DNA of 64,000 bases from Proteromonas lacertae (GCA_002245135.1 NGBS01000872.1:1-64000); one strand, 5' to 3'. Shown: positions 30,101 through 43,212, counted from the stretch's first letter. Numbers and translations are program-made. The notes: generated by a model not told the origin, from the letters alone.

Positions 30101-32927
30101 ATTATTTAATAGTAATAATGAAAATAAACCATTGAATGAAGTAATACAGAATTACATTGCCAATTTTAACCAGCTCTCCAGTAGTTATGAGAATATAAAC
30201 AAAGAGAACGAAAAATTAAAGAATCAATTAGACAAAGTAAAGAAAGAAAAGACTGATTTAAGTGATGAACATATTGAGTTGGAAGATAAATACAACACAC
30301 TCAACAGTGAATATGATGAAATAAAGAAAATATTCGCCTATAATAATAATAATAATAATGTCAATTCATCGTTAGAGAATTATAATAAGTCATTTGTTGA
30401 TGTGATGTATGAGTATAAGAACAATAATGATGAATTAAAAGAATCTTATAATAAATTAATGAAAATATCAGAAGAAATGAAAGAAAATTCTGAAGAAAAT
30501 ATTGAAAAATTGAATGAAAAAATAGGTGAATATGAAAGTGAAATAGAAATAAAGAATAACACAATCGAAGAATATGCTGTAACAATAGAAAATCTAAGTG
30601 AAGATAATAATAATAAGAATGAAAAAATAAACGAACAAACTGAAGAGATAAGTCAATTGACATTGGAATTAGCTGATACAAAAACAGAACTTCAGAAGTT
30701 AGATGATGAGAATATAAAACAGGAAAATAATATTGAATTATTAAATCAAAAGATAAAAGAATTAGAATCAATAATTGAAAATTTAGAAGCTAATAATATG
30801 TCATTAGAAACAAGTAAAAATGAGATTTTTGATCAATTGAATCAATCCACAACATCTCATCAGAATCTAATTGCTGAGTTACAAGATACAAATAAACAAT
30901 TGAATGATCAATTAGATGAGTTAAGGAATGAATGTAACGAATTAGAAGCTGAATTGGTGAAGAATAAAGAGGAAATTAATGAATTAAATGAAGTGAAAAC
31001 ACAACTGCTGGATATTCAAAATGAGAATAATGAAAGAATTGATTCATTACAGAATGAGAATAAACAGTTGAAAGAAATGAGTGAAAATGAAAAGATGAAT
31101 TTGACAAATGATTTGAAACAGGAACAAATGAAAATGGAAATGTTACAAAATAATTTACAACAGGAAATAAACACATTAAAAACATCCTATGAAAGTGAGA
31201 TAGAAAAAATGAAAGATGAAAATGATAATAATTTAAAACTCCTTGAAAAAAGTCATCAGAATGATATTCAATTATTACAAAAGAAATATGAAACAGAAAA
31301 GAATAATTTAGTGATAGAAAAAGACAATGAAAATAGATTATTAAAATCACAATATGAAATGGAGAAGAAATCCTTACAAAATCAATTGGAAAGAAATCAA
31401 CAAATGACAAGTAAAGATAAAGAATCGTCAATACAATTACTACAAAAGCAGCATCTAAGTGATATTGATTTGTTAAAGAGACAATTCGAAGTTGAGAAAT
31501 CACAAATTCAAAAGTATAATTTAATGGAACTTAACTCAATTAAATCAAATTATGAGAATCAAATGAATGATTTGAAGATGGAAATTCAAAACATAAATGA
31601 TAATTGTATGGATGAAAAGAAACAATTGAATAATTTAATAAGTCAGAATCAATTACAAATTCAACAATTGTCTAATGAAAATATGTCTTATCAACAGAAA
31701 CTAACAGAAATAGAAGGACAATTGGAAATAAGTAAAAAAGATGTTGAACAAATTATAAGTCAAAATAATGATAAGAATAACACAAATATGCAATTAACCA
31801 AACAATTCAATGAAATGAAAGAAAAGTATAACAACATGTATAAAGAAAACTCTGTAATGAAAGACAAATATGATTTATTGGCAAAAGATTATGATAAAAT
31901 TCAATCAAAATATACTGATTTAAATAGAGAATATAAAGTATTACAACTAGAGAAAAATAGAGTAGTAAAAGATAAAGATTATAAGTTAGAGAGTTTGAGT
32001 CAAGATCATATGACTTTAGATCATAATTATACAACAATAAACAAACAATATGAACAATTGGAAAGAAACTTTACACAATTACAGAAGGATTATAACTTAT
32101 TACAACATAATTTCAATATAAAAATGAATGAAAAAGATAGAAATATCGATAATTTAGAAAATCAGAATAATTTATTAACTGATTCATTAGATAGTGAACA
32201 GAAACATAATGTTGATTTAACATATGAAGTTAGTCAATTGAAAACAAGCTTAGAGAGTAGTAAGAATCAAATAGACACATTGACGAATAAATTACAACAA
32301 TATACAATGAGAAATGAAGAATTAGAACAACAAATGATTCAAATTAAATCAGAAATGTCCTCAGTTTATGCCAATCAAAATGTAAATGAAAATAAACACA
32401 AATTTGAAATAGATAATTTGAATAATGAAATAAAAAGAATAACAGATTTATCTGTTCAATATGAGAATATCATTAAAGACTATAATAAGCAATTAGGTAT
32501 AACTGAGTCAAGTAATGATTTACTTAGTAAAAGAGGTAATAAAATATTAGAAAAACTAATTCCTTTGATTAAAACAATAACAAAAGGAGAAAAACAATTT
32601 GATTCTTTATATTGTTCATCTCCTGCTGCATTACAAGCTGCTCCATCACTACAGAAGAGAAGAAGTGCAATAATGCAAGTACAATCTCAATCAACACCTC
32701 CACCACCAAAAGTATCATCTCCATTAGCTAGATTATCACAACAACAACAACAACAACAACAGAATTCTCAAAGAATAGTAACTCAAGAAGAAGATCCTTT
32801 AGGTTATTTGAGAAAGAGTACAATTCCTGTTCCTGTTGAAATTAGCAATGTAAGTGGTGCTGTTTCTATATTACAACCTCCCTCTACTCCTCAACCATCT
32901 TTTTCTAATCAGAGTGATTTGAGTTAG
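27138..32927 (+). CDS. Giant coiled-coil protein
   Basis: A six-codon first exon (ATG 27138) is joined across a 30-nt intron (27156-27185) to one very long exon, giving about 1919 residues. Roughly residues 150-1790 are heptad-rich coiled coil, dominated by Asn, Glu, Lys and Gln. Around 29638-30470 an approximately 76-79-residue unit occurs four times, each beginning with IF or LF plus an Asn-rich linker, then a V-x-x-Y-x-N core. The tail is Ser/Pro-rich with a polyglutamine run at 32738-32761 and ends with no recognisable targeting motif. It may be a golgin, centrosomal or tether protein. The sequence does not decide. Confidence 0.85.
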
Positions 32928-33073
32928 AATTTTATGTTGTATTCATTAATATTTGTTTTTTAAATATGTTATATGTGAATATTATAAAGTAATTTTTGTT
33001 GTTTTCATCATTTTCTGTTTGGAACAATAATTGAAAATAGGATCGTTTTGGGATTAAGTAAATCTCAAAAAAA

Positions 33074-34299
33074 ATGAATGATAAACATCTAAAATCCGCT
33101 ATAAAGGAATTGTATTCAGAAATAGAGGATGAGTATTTCATATTTATAATATTATGATAGAGAACTCTCATACAAAACATTCAGATTGAAATTAGAAAGC
33201 AAATTGGGATTAGAACATAATGCTCTAATACCAGTAAAAGATAAAATAAAGTCAATAATTGAAGAATTATCTTCTTCTCCAACAAAACGAAGAAATCGAA
33301 GAGAAAACTCTCCTAGAAAAGTATGACATTAAATATATATTAATTAGAAAGTGAAAATAACACCCGTTAAACACAAAACAGATGAGTATATATACCAATA
33401 TATTTTTCATAATTTATATTATATATAGTAAATCAGTATGTGAACAACGGTTAATGGGAATGTGTAAAGCTGTTAGAATAGCAGGACCATCACTTTACAG
33501 AATATTGAAAGGCAAGAAAGAAGAAGAAAGATGTGAATTAATGAGAGAAAAACTATCAAATCATAATATTCATTTTATAGGTGAATATCCATCCACTAAA
33601 GAGATTAAATCAGCTGAAGAGTTAACAGAAAAAATAAGAGATTTAGATGGAATAGATCCAAGTAATATAATAACAGGTAAAAGAAAAAGAAATGTATATT
33701 TATAGTAAAGATTATTACATTATTAATAGAATGATGAATATGAATCAAAATCAATATTAAGACGTCTTAGAAAACCAATCAAATCATCAGAATTAGAATT
33801 AGATAATAATGAAGAAGAAGACTTAGAGGATTTAGATGAAAAAGATGAATATTCTGATGATGAAAATTCAGATCAAGATTGTCAAAATACAAAGAAAAGA
33901 AGAAGAATAGAAAATACAAAAGATGTAATAATAGATGATGATGATGATGAAGTAATCAATATCAATAGAAGCAGTAGCAATAGTAGTGAAAGAAGTGTTG
34001 CTAGTTTGAGTGGAGTTGAAGCAGATTCAGAAAAAGAAAGTGATCCAGATGAAGAAGAATTGAAGAAAAAGAAAGAAAAGAAGAAATATAGAAATTCAAA
34101 CAGTGAAGCAAGTAATGCAGAATCTGAAGATACTGATAAATTGAATAATTCGATTAATTCACAGTCAAGTTGTTTTGTGAATAGAAAATCTAATATTTTA
34201 AAACCTCAAAAGAATAAATTGTTGAATAAAGTTAGATATTCCTCTTCTGGATCTAGTGATGAGGAAGAGGATATATGTAGTTATGATTCTGAAAATTAG
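33074..34299 (+). CDS. HIRIP3-like acidic nuclear protein
   Basis: Five exons are joined by mini-introns. An N-terminal helical domain (LSYKTFRLKLESKLGLEH) is followed by a basic linker, then a domain reading GPSLYRILKGKKEEERCELM and ELTEKIRDLDGIDPSNIITG. This resembles the conserved region of HIRA-interacting protein 3 and related H2A/H2B chaperones. The rest is Asp/Glu/Ser-rich with basic patches (KKRRRIE), typical of a histone-binding tail. A chromatin role is inferred from this composition. The family match is by pattern only. Confidence 0.55.
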
Positions 34300-34537
34300 A
34301 ATTTAATTAATAATTTAATTTTGCTTTATTTTTTTAAATTTACATTAGAAACGGATATCTTTTTGTAATATTAAAATTGCGAAATTGCCACAACGATAGA
34401 ATTTTTTTCAATAATATTACTACTAAAACATATATTTATTTTTTACTTGGTGATTAATATAGAATTTAAACCTGTTCAACTACTCTCACCCGAATTTGGT
34501 AATTATCGTTCAAAATAGGTATTGTGCTTAATCTATT

Positions 34538-34858
34538 ATGATACGTGAACATCCGTATGGTGATCCAACCAACGATGTAGCTCAAAAAAGAAAGAATGAT
34601 CTGGAAGGTGAAGGATATGAAACAAAGAGATTAGTATTATTTTATGCTTTATTATTATGACGTTAGAACAATGAAATTTATATAGAAACAGGTAATTCAC
34701 CAATCAAAAGACAGTTGTCAGTATTTTGTAGTTTGTATTATATTTTTTAGAATGAATACTCTGAACTAGATAATGTAAAAAGAAAGCCAATTAGAATACC
34801 TCTACCTGATACTTCAAATATGTGTGTAGAGAGTTGTTCAGAAAAAGTATCAATGTAA
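34538..34858 (+). CDS. Small unknown protein (84 residues)
   Basis: Three exons joined by 33-nt (34634-34666) and 30-nt (34721-34750) introns give one frame from ATG 34538 to TAA 34858. The product is polar, with YGDPTNDVAQKRKND, then SPIKRQLSNEYSEL and KRKPIRIPLPD. I recognise no domain. KRQLS fits the RxL cyclin-docking pattern, SPIK fits a proline-directed phosphorylation site, and the next gene is a cyclin. The canonical mini-introns support it as a real gene. Confidence 0.6.
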
Positions 34859-35272
34859 TAGTTAGTAACTATATTTATCTATCTTATAAATACATATTAC
34901 TGAAGAATCACCCACTAGATGGATGGATATTGTGAGTAATAGATGTACTTCAGTTAAAGCCTCTCGTTTTTTATAATTTAAATATATAATGTGATTTTTA
35001 TGTTTGTAATTTACTATTTTGAATGTGTTATTTGAGTTGTTCTCTACATCAATTGTGATTAATTGTTTGTAGCATTTTAAAACTATTCTAAATCCTCCAT
35101 CATATTGCTTTTTAAAAGCTCATTACAGTGTCAAAATATTTTTGCATTTCATGCGTGAAACCATTTTTGAGCAGTTTGAAAGAAATTCAAATTCAAAAAT
35201 AAAAATCGAGAGGCGATTCAAATTAAAGTGTTGAATATCTTCTTTACTTGGATTTATTATTTGAAAATAACA
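34859..35272. other. Intergenic region with short inverted termini and TTTGAA/TTCAAA cluster
   Basis: No gene is seen. GCCTCTCGTTTTTTAT at 34959 has an inverted partner ending CGAGAGGC at 35214 (15 of 16 positions match). Four TTTGAA/TTCAAA hexamers lie at 35175-35222, immediately upstream of the cyclin gene. Confidence 0.5.
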
Positions 35273-36242
35273 ATGAACACATACAATAAACTACAACAAA
35301 ATATGGTATACAGCTTTTCATGAGCTTTTCTTATACATTCATAGACTTGTTTAAGTCAGAAGGTTGGCGTCGATATTAACGCTCTCTTTATCACAATGAA
35401 GGCGAGTGAAGAGATATATATCTTTTTATTTTGCGGTATTACACTTCCTTAATAATTTACTGCCAATTATTTACGAACCTAATGCCCCTTACCTTAAATA
35501 CAGACAACGTTTAGTAGATTGGATATATGACACAAGTTCTTTCTTCAGATTGAGCAATACCACTTCAGAATTAGCAGTAATGTATAATTATATCATTATA
35601 AACTTGTTTTCACCTCATAGATACATTGATAAAATACTTCAACTGGTACTCATTCCAAAAGAACGTTTTCATATTGTAGCAATGGCATGTTTTATGATTG
35701 CTGCAAAATATGAAGAAAAGGAGATAGATATTCCAACAATACCAGATTTAGTTCGTCATTTCAATTATACTCGTAATGAAGCCGAAATTGTAGCACAGAT
35801 GGAGGTATTGATTCTTAATAAGTATTATTAATGAAATTATATTTCATTTAGATTCGGATGGAATATTAATTACGCTACTGCTAGTCATTTCTTAGGTTAT
35901 TATTTATCAGCAGGAGCATTATTCTCCGATGATAAGTGTAATGGAATTCAATTATCTCAAAAGATAGTTGTAAAGTTTGAAAAATTCATCAAGTTCTTTG
36001 CTGAACTTGCTATGAGAGAATATTACTTTCAACAATATAAATCTTCAGAATTAGCTTGTGGTATTTTAATGGCTTGTAGAAAGCTGTTAAAATTCGAAGT
36101 GCCATGGAGATCAGAACATCAATACCTAACTGGATATGCACTAGGTGAAATTGAGCCAATTATGAATTCTTTATATGATATATATGACAGTAGATATGTA
36201 AGACATGATAGTGTATCACCTGATAATATCCAAAGTATTTAA
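35273..36242 (+). CDS. Mitotic-type cyclin
   Basis: The cyclin box is clear: YRQRLVDWIYDTSSFFRLS (the R-x-x-L-x-D-W start), FHIVAMACFMIAAKYEEKE and the acidic helix ending MEVLILNKFGW across a 30-nt intron (35822-35851). A second cyclin fold continues to SI at 36239. It activates a CDK, and the box resembles A/B-type cyclins. A first exon from ATG 35273 with an intron ending near 35343 is plausible. Connecting it to the box needs one extra base in the TA-rich run near 35415, so the N-terminus is uncertain. No destruction box is evident in what I can read. Confidence 0.8.
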
Positions 36243-36558
36243 TTTAAATGAATTTAAAAAAAACCTTCATAATAGTATTTCATTGATTTTAATATCAATG
36301 AATCAGTAACATTGTTATTTTTACCTTTTACTTTATTGTTTTTTTGTGTGATTAAAGTAAAAGAGAGTAAATAACAATGAATTTATCAGCTATGCGCTAG
36401 ATTGTCTGATTCATTGATATGTTTTTAGATAATGCACACCGACATATATATAGTAAAGGTAACCCCTATGATTCCATCTTCTAATTGGAATTCTATTCTG
36501 AATTTAAATAAAATGATAATCAAATTTGAATTTGAAATTCGCTCTTTTTTGAATTGAG
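36243..36558. other. Intergenic region with hairpin element and condensin promoter
   Basis: No gene is seen in this 316-bp gap. It contains the 130-bp fold-back at 36291-36420 and, just before the condensin ATG, TTTGAA hexamers at 36525, 36531 and 36548. Confidence 0.6.
36291..36420. repeat. Fold-back (MITE-like) hairpin element
   Basis: ATATCAATGAATCAG at about 36292 is exactly complementary to CTGATTCATTGATAT ending at 36420. Inner arms ACATTGTTATTT...TTTTACTTT and AAAGTAAAA...AAATAACAATG also pair, with a ~25-nt extra segment on the right arm. The size and long terminal complementarity suggest a snap-back non-autonomous transposon or a structured regulatory element. No clear target-site duplication is seen. 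Confidence 0.6.
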
Positions 36559-39500
36559 ATGAAAGACTTTCGAATTCCTTTGAAAATTCTTGACCTTCAG
36601 GAAAGAAGTAATGAGTTTTATTATGTTGAGGATGTTACAGATTGTAAACACATCTCTCAAGGCGAAATAGAAGACATGTTGACCGGTATGATTCTGTTGT
36701 TTTATTTATGTAGAAATTAGAGGAGCTGTAGTTGATAGTAAAGAACCATTAGGTATAGTTCAACAAAAAATCTATGATCAGTGCTTTTCGCTGTCAAAGT
36801 ATAATTCAAATATATATCGTTTAGATTCATCAATTATTTTGATGAGAGCTTAGAAGCTGAGTATGTTAGCATTCTAAAGAAAGCCATTTCTAGATTTATA
36901 CATTTATATCTTAGCACAGATGCAACTGGTCATTTAAAAGTAGATACAAACACAGATCCATCAATTAGAATCGCCTTCAAGATGTATTTGTCATTAGTGT
37001 TGTTAAATATCTCTCATTTGATTGTAAAAATCAATTCCAAGAATGATATTGTTGATACAGGTAAAAGGAAGAAGAAAATAACATCATCAGCAAATACAGA
37101 CGAGACTAAGACCTATAATTTGATATATGATTTAGTATCAAAGATGAATGATATGGTAGATAATAACTTTTGGGTATTATGGCCTGTATCCATCCCTGAG
37201 GAAACTGTATTAAGTGGAATATGCAATGTAATATATCAAATATATGAGAATGAAATCTTATTGAAAAGTAATGACGTTACATCCATAGTCAATCATATTT
37301 TAGTAATTCTAATCAATAAGTTTGATTCAATTCATGCTTCTTGTAGTGCAAGTTTATTCAACATATTATACAATAAAGAGAATGTATCAAATGAAGTGGT
37401 GAAGATTTTAGATGAGTGTATTACCAAGTTCAATGATCATCGACTAGCTGGTGAATTACTGAGAGAAATTGGAAGATATAGTTTAAATGGTTCAAATGAT
37501 AGTAAAGGTATTAAGAATATATCAAACTTCATTATTGAATGTTCAAATGTCATTCCTAGTGACTTACAGAATAATTTGTCTGTTATACTATATCATTTGA
37601 ATAATGAAAATTATACTATAAGAAATGCTATCATTAGTTCAATTGGTAATATCATAATATATCTTAGAAGCTTAAAAGAGGATAATAATCAAAAACAAAA
37701 TAATGGGGAAACTTCTGGAGAAACTGAAAAGAGATCCGTTACAAATACAGATAATACAAGAGATTCATTATTTGAGTTATTAGAGGAGAGAGTATATGAT
37801 GTAAATTCATTTGTAAGAACAAATACAATAAAAACATTTAATAACCTATTAACTCAAAATTCAATTCCATTATCTTTAATTCCCAATATAAGTGGTTTAT
37901 GTGTTGATAGATTGAATGATAAATCATCCAATGTAAGAAAAGAATCTCTTAAATTGTTAATATTGTTATTAGAGATAAATCCATTTGGATGTTCACTCGA
38001 TATAAAACTCTATGATAATAAATACAAACAATTAAAAGAAGAAATAGAAAAAATAGATAAAGAAAGAGAAGAAAATAAAATGGAAATAGAAGAAAATGAA
38101 GGAGATGGAAGTGAGGAACAACAACAAGAATCAAATGAAATAATCCAAAAGAGAAAAGAATATAAGTATCTCTCCACATTAATGCAATATTTATCAATAC
38201 TAAATGACATGCCAAAAGTGTTAGATAAACTATTACAATCTGATGTTGACAGTGATATTCTACAAGGAATTGATTTTATTAATAAATCATATGAAAAGAA
38301 TATATCCTATGCTGAGAGTTATATTCATCGATTATTACCACTTATATTTAGTGAAAATGATAAAATTATTGAGAAAATCATTAATTTAATATCAACTATA
38401 TATATCTATGATGATAATAATAAATATCAAAGTTGTGATGATATAGCTAATAACTTGATAAAACTATCATATAACAATAATATTGAAGAAGAAATGTCCT
38501 TAGAAAATATAATAGAAGGATTAGTAAGAAATAATCATTTAAATGATAAAGTAATCAACTCACTTTATAATATAATAATATCGAATGATAGTTCATTTAA
38601 AAATATAAGTTACGCTTTACATATTATCTATATAATTGCAGTAGAAAAACCAAAGTCTATTTATATTAAAGATAAATTAGAGAAATATATCAAAGGAATA
38701 GATGAATATATGGTAAATATAAAGAAGATTAACAGTGATATATTCAATATAGGTAAATACTACTGCAAATTAATGTCTATTATATATCAAAATGTATATA
38801 TTTAATATATATTATTATTTAATTAGAATGAATTAGATGATGATGAATTAAAGACAATATACTTAATAATTGAAAATCTTTTATTCTCCAATATCAATAT
38901 CAATTCTTACTATAATGAATGGTTTAATTATTGTGAAACGGCTATAAGTACAATAAGAGAAATAAGTTGTGAACCTGATAAGTTGTATACTAAATACATT
39001 ATCAACTTCTCTCAACAATTATTAACTAATAAAACTAACAATTCCAATTATTTATCTCAATTATATCACTTAATTGGATGTGTTTCACTTAATACATTTA
39101 TATATTGTGATTCTATTATTAGAATAATTAAACAAAAACAAAGCAATAATGACAACAACAATAAAAATAAGAAGAAGAAGAAGAAAGATAAGAAGAATAA
39201 AAATAGAAAATCCAAAGGTGGTAAAAATAATAATAAAGATGAAGAAGAAGATGTTGAAGAAGAAGAAGAAAATGATGATGATGATGATGATTTGCAAGCT
39301 ATGATTGGTAGTAATGGTAGTAATGATAATGAATTATATGACCAAATATTAACCTCTATTAGTAATGAAACACTCCTGTATGAAAACTTAATCAGTACAT
39401 TCAAACCACTGTTATTCAAGATAATATATAATAAAGATGAGAAATATAACTCTATTATATTACAACGAACTTGCATATTGTGTTTATGTAAATTGATGGT

Positions 39501-40565
39501 AATAAGTGAGAAATTCTGTAAAGAGAATATTCAATTATTATTTACATTATTATTACAAAGTAAAGATACAACTATAAAATGTAATATTATAATCAGTATG
39601 GGTGATTTAGTGTTTAGATATCCAAATATACTGGAACAATATACTAGTAGTATTTATAGTGGATTAAAAGATCAAGTATATATATATTATTAATTTATTT
39701 ATAATAGAATGAAAGAGTAAGAAGAAATACACTAATTGTATTAACTCACTTAATATTAAATGATATGATTAAAGTAAAAGGTCAAATAAGTGATATTGCT
39801 TTATTATTAGAAGATGATGTAGAAAGAATTCAAATATATACTCAAATACTATTCAATGAATTGTCCAAGAGAGGTAAAAATCCAATTTATAACTTACTAC
39901 CTGATATTGTGAGTAGATTGACAAATGATAAATCCATTAAACATGAAGTATTTAAGAAGATAATGAGTTATTTGATATCATTTATTAAGAAAGTATATAT
40001 TATATAATGTTATTATTATTATTATTATTATAAATAGGATAATCAAAATGACAATATTTGTGAAAAATTATGTCATAGAATAAATGCTACTGAAGATAAA
40101 GATCAATGGATTTGTTTAAGTTACTGTTTAACTCTTTTACAGTTTAATGAAACAAATATAAAGAAACTATTTGAATTAAATAACTTTTATAAAGAAGCTA
40201 TCAAAGTGGATGAAGTATATGAAAACTTTGAAGTGATATTCTCGAAGGTTGTAAAAAGCAGTAAAAATGAGAATGTTGAAGTAATAAAGAATTACTTAAA
40301 TGAATTGAGTGAGTTACACGATGGTAAAAGAATTGATAGTAATAGTAGTAATATGTCTCCTATAAAGAAGAAAAGAGCTCAAAGAAAAAAAAGAGAAAAT
40401 AATAATAATAATAATAATACAAATACTAGAAGGAAAAGAAATACAAAACGTAAAAATGTAAAATCAAAGAGAGTGATGGAAGATGATGATGATGATGATG
40501 ATGTTTTAGAAAGTGATACTGATTTATCTGATGATTTGGATATAATTGATGAAGAAAGTGATTAA
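36559..40565 (+). CDS. NCAPD2: Condensin complex subunit 1 (CAP-D2/Cnd1)
   Basis: This is the HEAT-repeat subunit of condensin I. Six exons are joined by introns at 36686-36713, 36799-36824, 38794-38826, 39676-39707 and 39993-40037 (26-45 nt). The diagnostic Cnd1 core is RRNTLIVLTHLILNDMIKVK, followed by GQISDIALLLEDD. Upstream are FINYFDESLE and YLSLVLLNISHLIVK. Low-complexity acidic and basic inserts lie near 38030-38150 and 39120-39290. The C-terminus is basic, then acidic (RRKRNTKRK, then Asp/Glu-rich), as expected for a chromatin-facing tail. It ends 95 bp from a convergent Hsp70-like gene. Confidence 0.92.
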
Positions 40566-40660
40566 AGGATTTGAAATGTTTATTGATTTTATTAGAAAAA
40601 TATATACAGAAAAATATTTCACATAATAACATAATGCTATTAATTGTATTTGAATGTGTT

Positions 40661-43212
40661 TTATATAAATATATAATTTTTAGCAAATTGAATTAATTCT
40701 TCTTCAGGAACATTATTTTTCTCCATTTCCTAATACAAATTAGAGAGTTATATATATACTTTGTATTTCTTTATATTTCCTAAAATCAATTTTAATTCGT
40801 TCTCATTACAATGAATATCATATAAACTATTAACCCAAGCATCAAGTGTACCTCCTTTAGCGATTTTCATGGAAGTTAATTCATCTATAATATCTGCAAT
40901 TATTCTGTTACTTTCATTTTTGTTCAACAAATGTTTAATTGATCTCTATATACAAAAAATGCTATATCACAATCTATACGTTGAAATTTTCAATTTTATG
41001 AATAGAACTATCCATTTCTTCATATGTAGAAGATGGAGTAATATCATTATCAATTTCATCATTAAAATCACTTACATGTTTGGAATATTCATTTACTAAT
41101 GGACTATTCATTATATAATCAGTTGTGATTCTTTTATCCTGAATATGCTTATACAGTAATGGTTTTGGAACACTGTGCTATATAAATAAATATATAATCA
41201 TAACTAATACTCTAATATCTGTTAGTAACATTTCAACCTTCTTTATATAATCTTCATATTCATCTTTTGTTCGTTTTTCTTCATCAATATACCATTTTTC
41301 AATTCGTTTTATTTCTTCTAAAAACACTTCTTTTTCTTTCATATCTTTATTATCTAATAAATCACGACATTCAATTAGTAATTTCGAAAGTTTTCTTTCA
41401 AGTTCAGGAAATCTTTCACAGCTTAATACATTCTAGGTAGATAATAAATATATAACATTATTCATACATCAATTGAATCTATTGGTGCAAGAGTAACTTC
41501 AATTGTTTTGTTTAATTTACTAATCTCATTCATATTCATACTCTTAGCTTTAGTCTTTAATTCATCCAATAATTGATTTGCAATAGCATCTGTATTTTTT
41601 AAATGTTTTTGGATCATCTCAATTCTATGCTGATAATGATATATATTTGCTTCCAATTCATTCCTCAAATGAGACATCTGTTGTTGCATCTCTGACTTTT
41701 CAATTATTCTACTCACATTATCTGTCAACTCTTCTATCGCAGAATTATCATAGGAAGTTTGATGAATTACTACATAATAATTATAACATTATATAAATAT
41801 ATATATATATACATTTCGGCTTTAAATCAATTCCTTCATTTGGTTTAAAATCAACTCCTTTCAAATGGTCTTTATTTTTAATCATATACTTAACACAACA
41901 TCCTTCACTGTTACATTCATCTAAATTCAGAGTTTGAATTAAACCACCATAGTTAGATTTGTATAATAAAGCATCTTTATTCACTATTGAACATAATACA
42001 CTCTTCAATAAAGGAATTCTTGAACAACCACCTACTATCACTGGTTCAATCTTATTTTGCATTTCTGTTGGTAATACTTTCAATAAATCTTCTATATTAC
42101 TTCGCAAACAATCATCAAATCCATTCTTTTTCAGTAATTCATTTAACTCATTTCGACTGAAATCAACTACAAAATCATCTTTTTCATCATCCAATTCTAC
42201 TATCATTTGAATCTCATCAGCTCCACTTGCACTTAGTTTCTCTTTCATTTTTATTATCTCTTTTACAAGCTTTATTAGACATTTATCATTTATTTCATAT
42301 CCTTCATTTTCAGCTCTTCGCTTAAACTCTTTCAATAATAATCCATCTATTTTTTGACCATTTATATAACGATCATTCTTATTTCCATTTATATGATTTA
42401 ATATTTTAAATTTGTTTTTACTGTATCCCACAAGGGTATAATCATTGTTCATATATCCTATATCACATATTAAGATATATTTTAGACTATATTCATCAAA
42501 TTCATTATTGTTCTCATATCCATAACATAATACACTACTGTAATAACTTTCTATTATTTCTAAACATTCAAATTCAGATTTTTCACATAAGGTTTTAAAT
42601 CGATTTACTTCTTTCTCACTCCAATAAGATGGAACACAAAAGATACTTTTCAGTTTTTCGGAAGATTTTATTTCAACTTTATTTCGAATTATTTCACTTA
42701 TCTCATGAAATATTAAAAGAATTATTTCATCTAATGTTATTATATTACCATTAAACTATTTTCATTTTTAAAATATATTAACATATTATTATATTATTAT
42801 ATACATCAAATCCAACTCGATCTTCTTTATCACCTTTTACGATTCTTTCTGGTTTATGATATTCTTTTATTTCTTCATTTACTTCACTTAACTTCTTACC
42901 AAATAGATCATTCACACAACTTATGGTATATTTATACTTACTAGTCTTCTATTTACATGCACATATACAATATTATATCTATATATAAACAATACTTGCC
43001 TTGAAGCTACATCTCCAAATAATAATTTAGAACCATCCCAACTTAATGTCACTCTAATCATATATCAAATGATAATATTATTACTCAATTTTCTTGTTGT
43101 TGATGCTATCTTCAACAACAGTTATAGGTGAAACTTTAGAATCTGGCAATATCTTCATCACAGATATCACAATGTTTTTACTACCAAAATCAATCCCAAA
43201 GATTTGACTCAT
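40661..43212 (-). CDS. Hsp70-like ATPase with helical C-terminus (copy A)
   Basis: The ATG at 43212 begins MSQIFGIDFGSKNIVISVM, the first phosphate loop of the actin/Hsp70 ATPase fold. ILICDIGYMNNDY and VIVGGCSRIPLLKS complete the nucleotide site. After CCVKY the sequence departs from copy B and becomes almost wholly helical through HQHRIEM-like and EKRTKDEYEDYIKK segments to LIQFAKNYIFI. I see no beta-sandwich substrate domain. Several mini-introns are needed. It is probably an Hsp110/nucleotide-exchange-like or specialised Hsp70. The whole ATPase part is nearly identical to 47804-49135. Confidence 0.75.
41884..43212. repeat. Inverted repeat arm A (Hsp70-like ATPase segment)
   Basis: This is the reverse complement of 47804-49135, introns included. 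The only difference I found is one TAA unit in an intron microsatellite. Matching begins precisely at the start codon, since upstream sequences are unrelated, and ends just after the codons for CCVKY. Confidence 0.9.

Noticed and set aside
30976-31503. Long minus-strand open frames opposite the coiled-coil gene
   Set aside because: They are complements of Glu/Lys/Asn-rich coding sequence, giving Phe/Leu/Ser-rich shadows with no start context or domains.
33890-34130. Acidic and Asn-rich runs as candidate microsatellite-driven or novel repeat elements
   Set aside because: They are in frame within exons and typical of low-complexity tails in AT-rich genomes.
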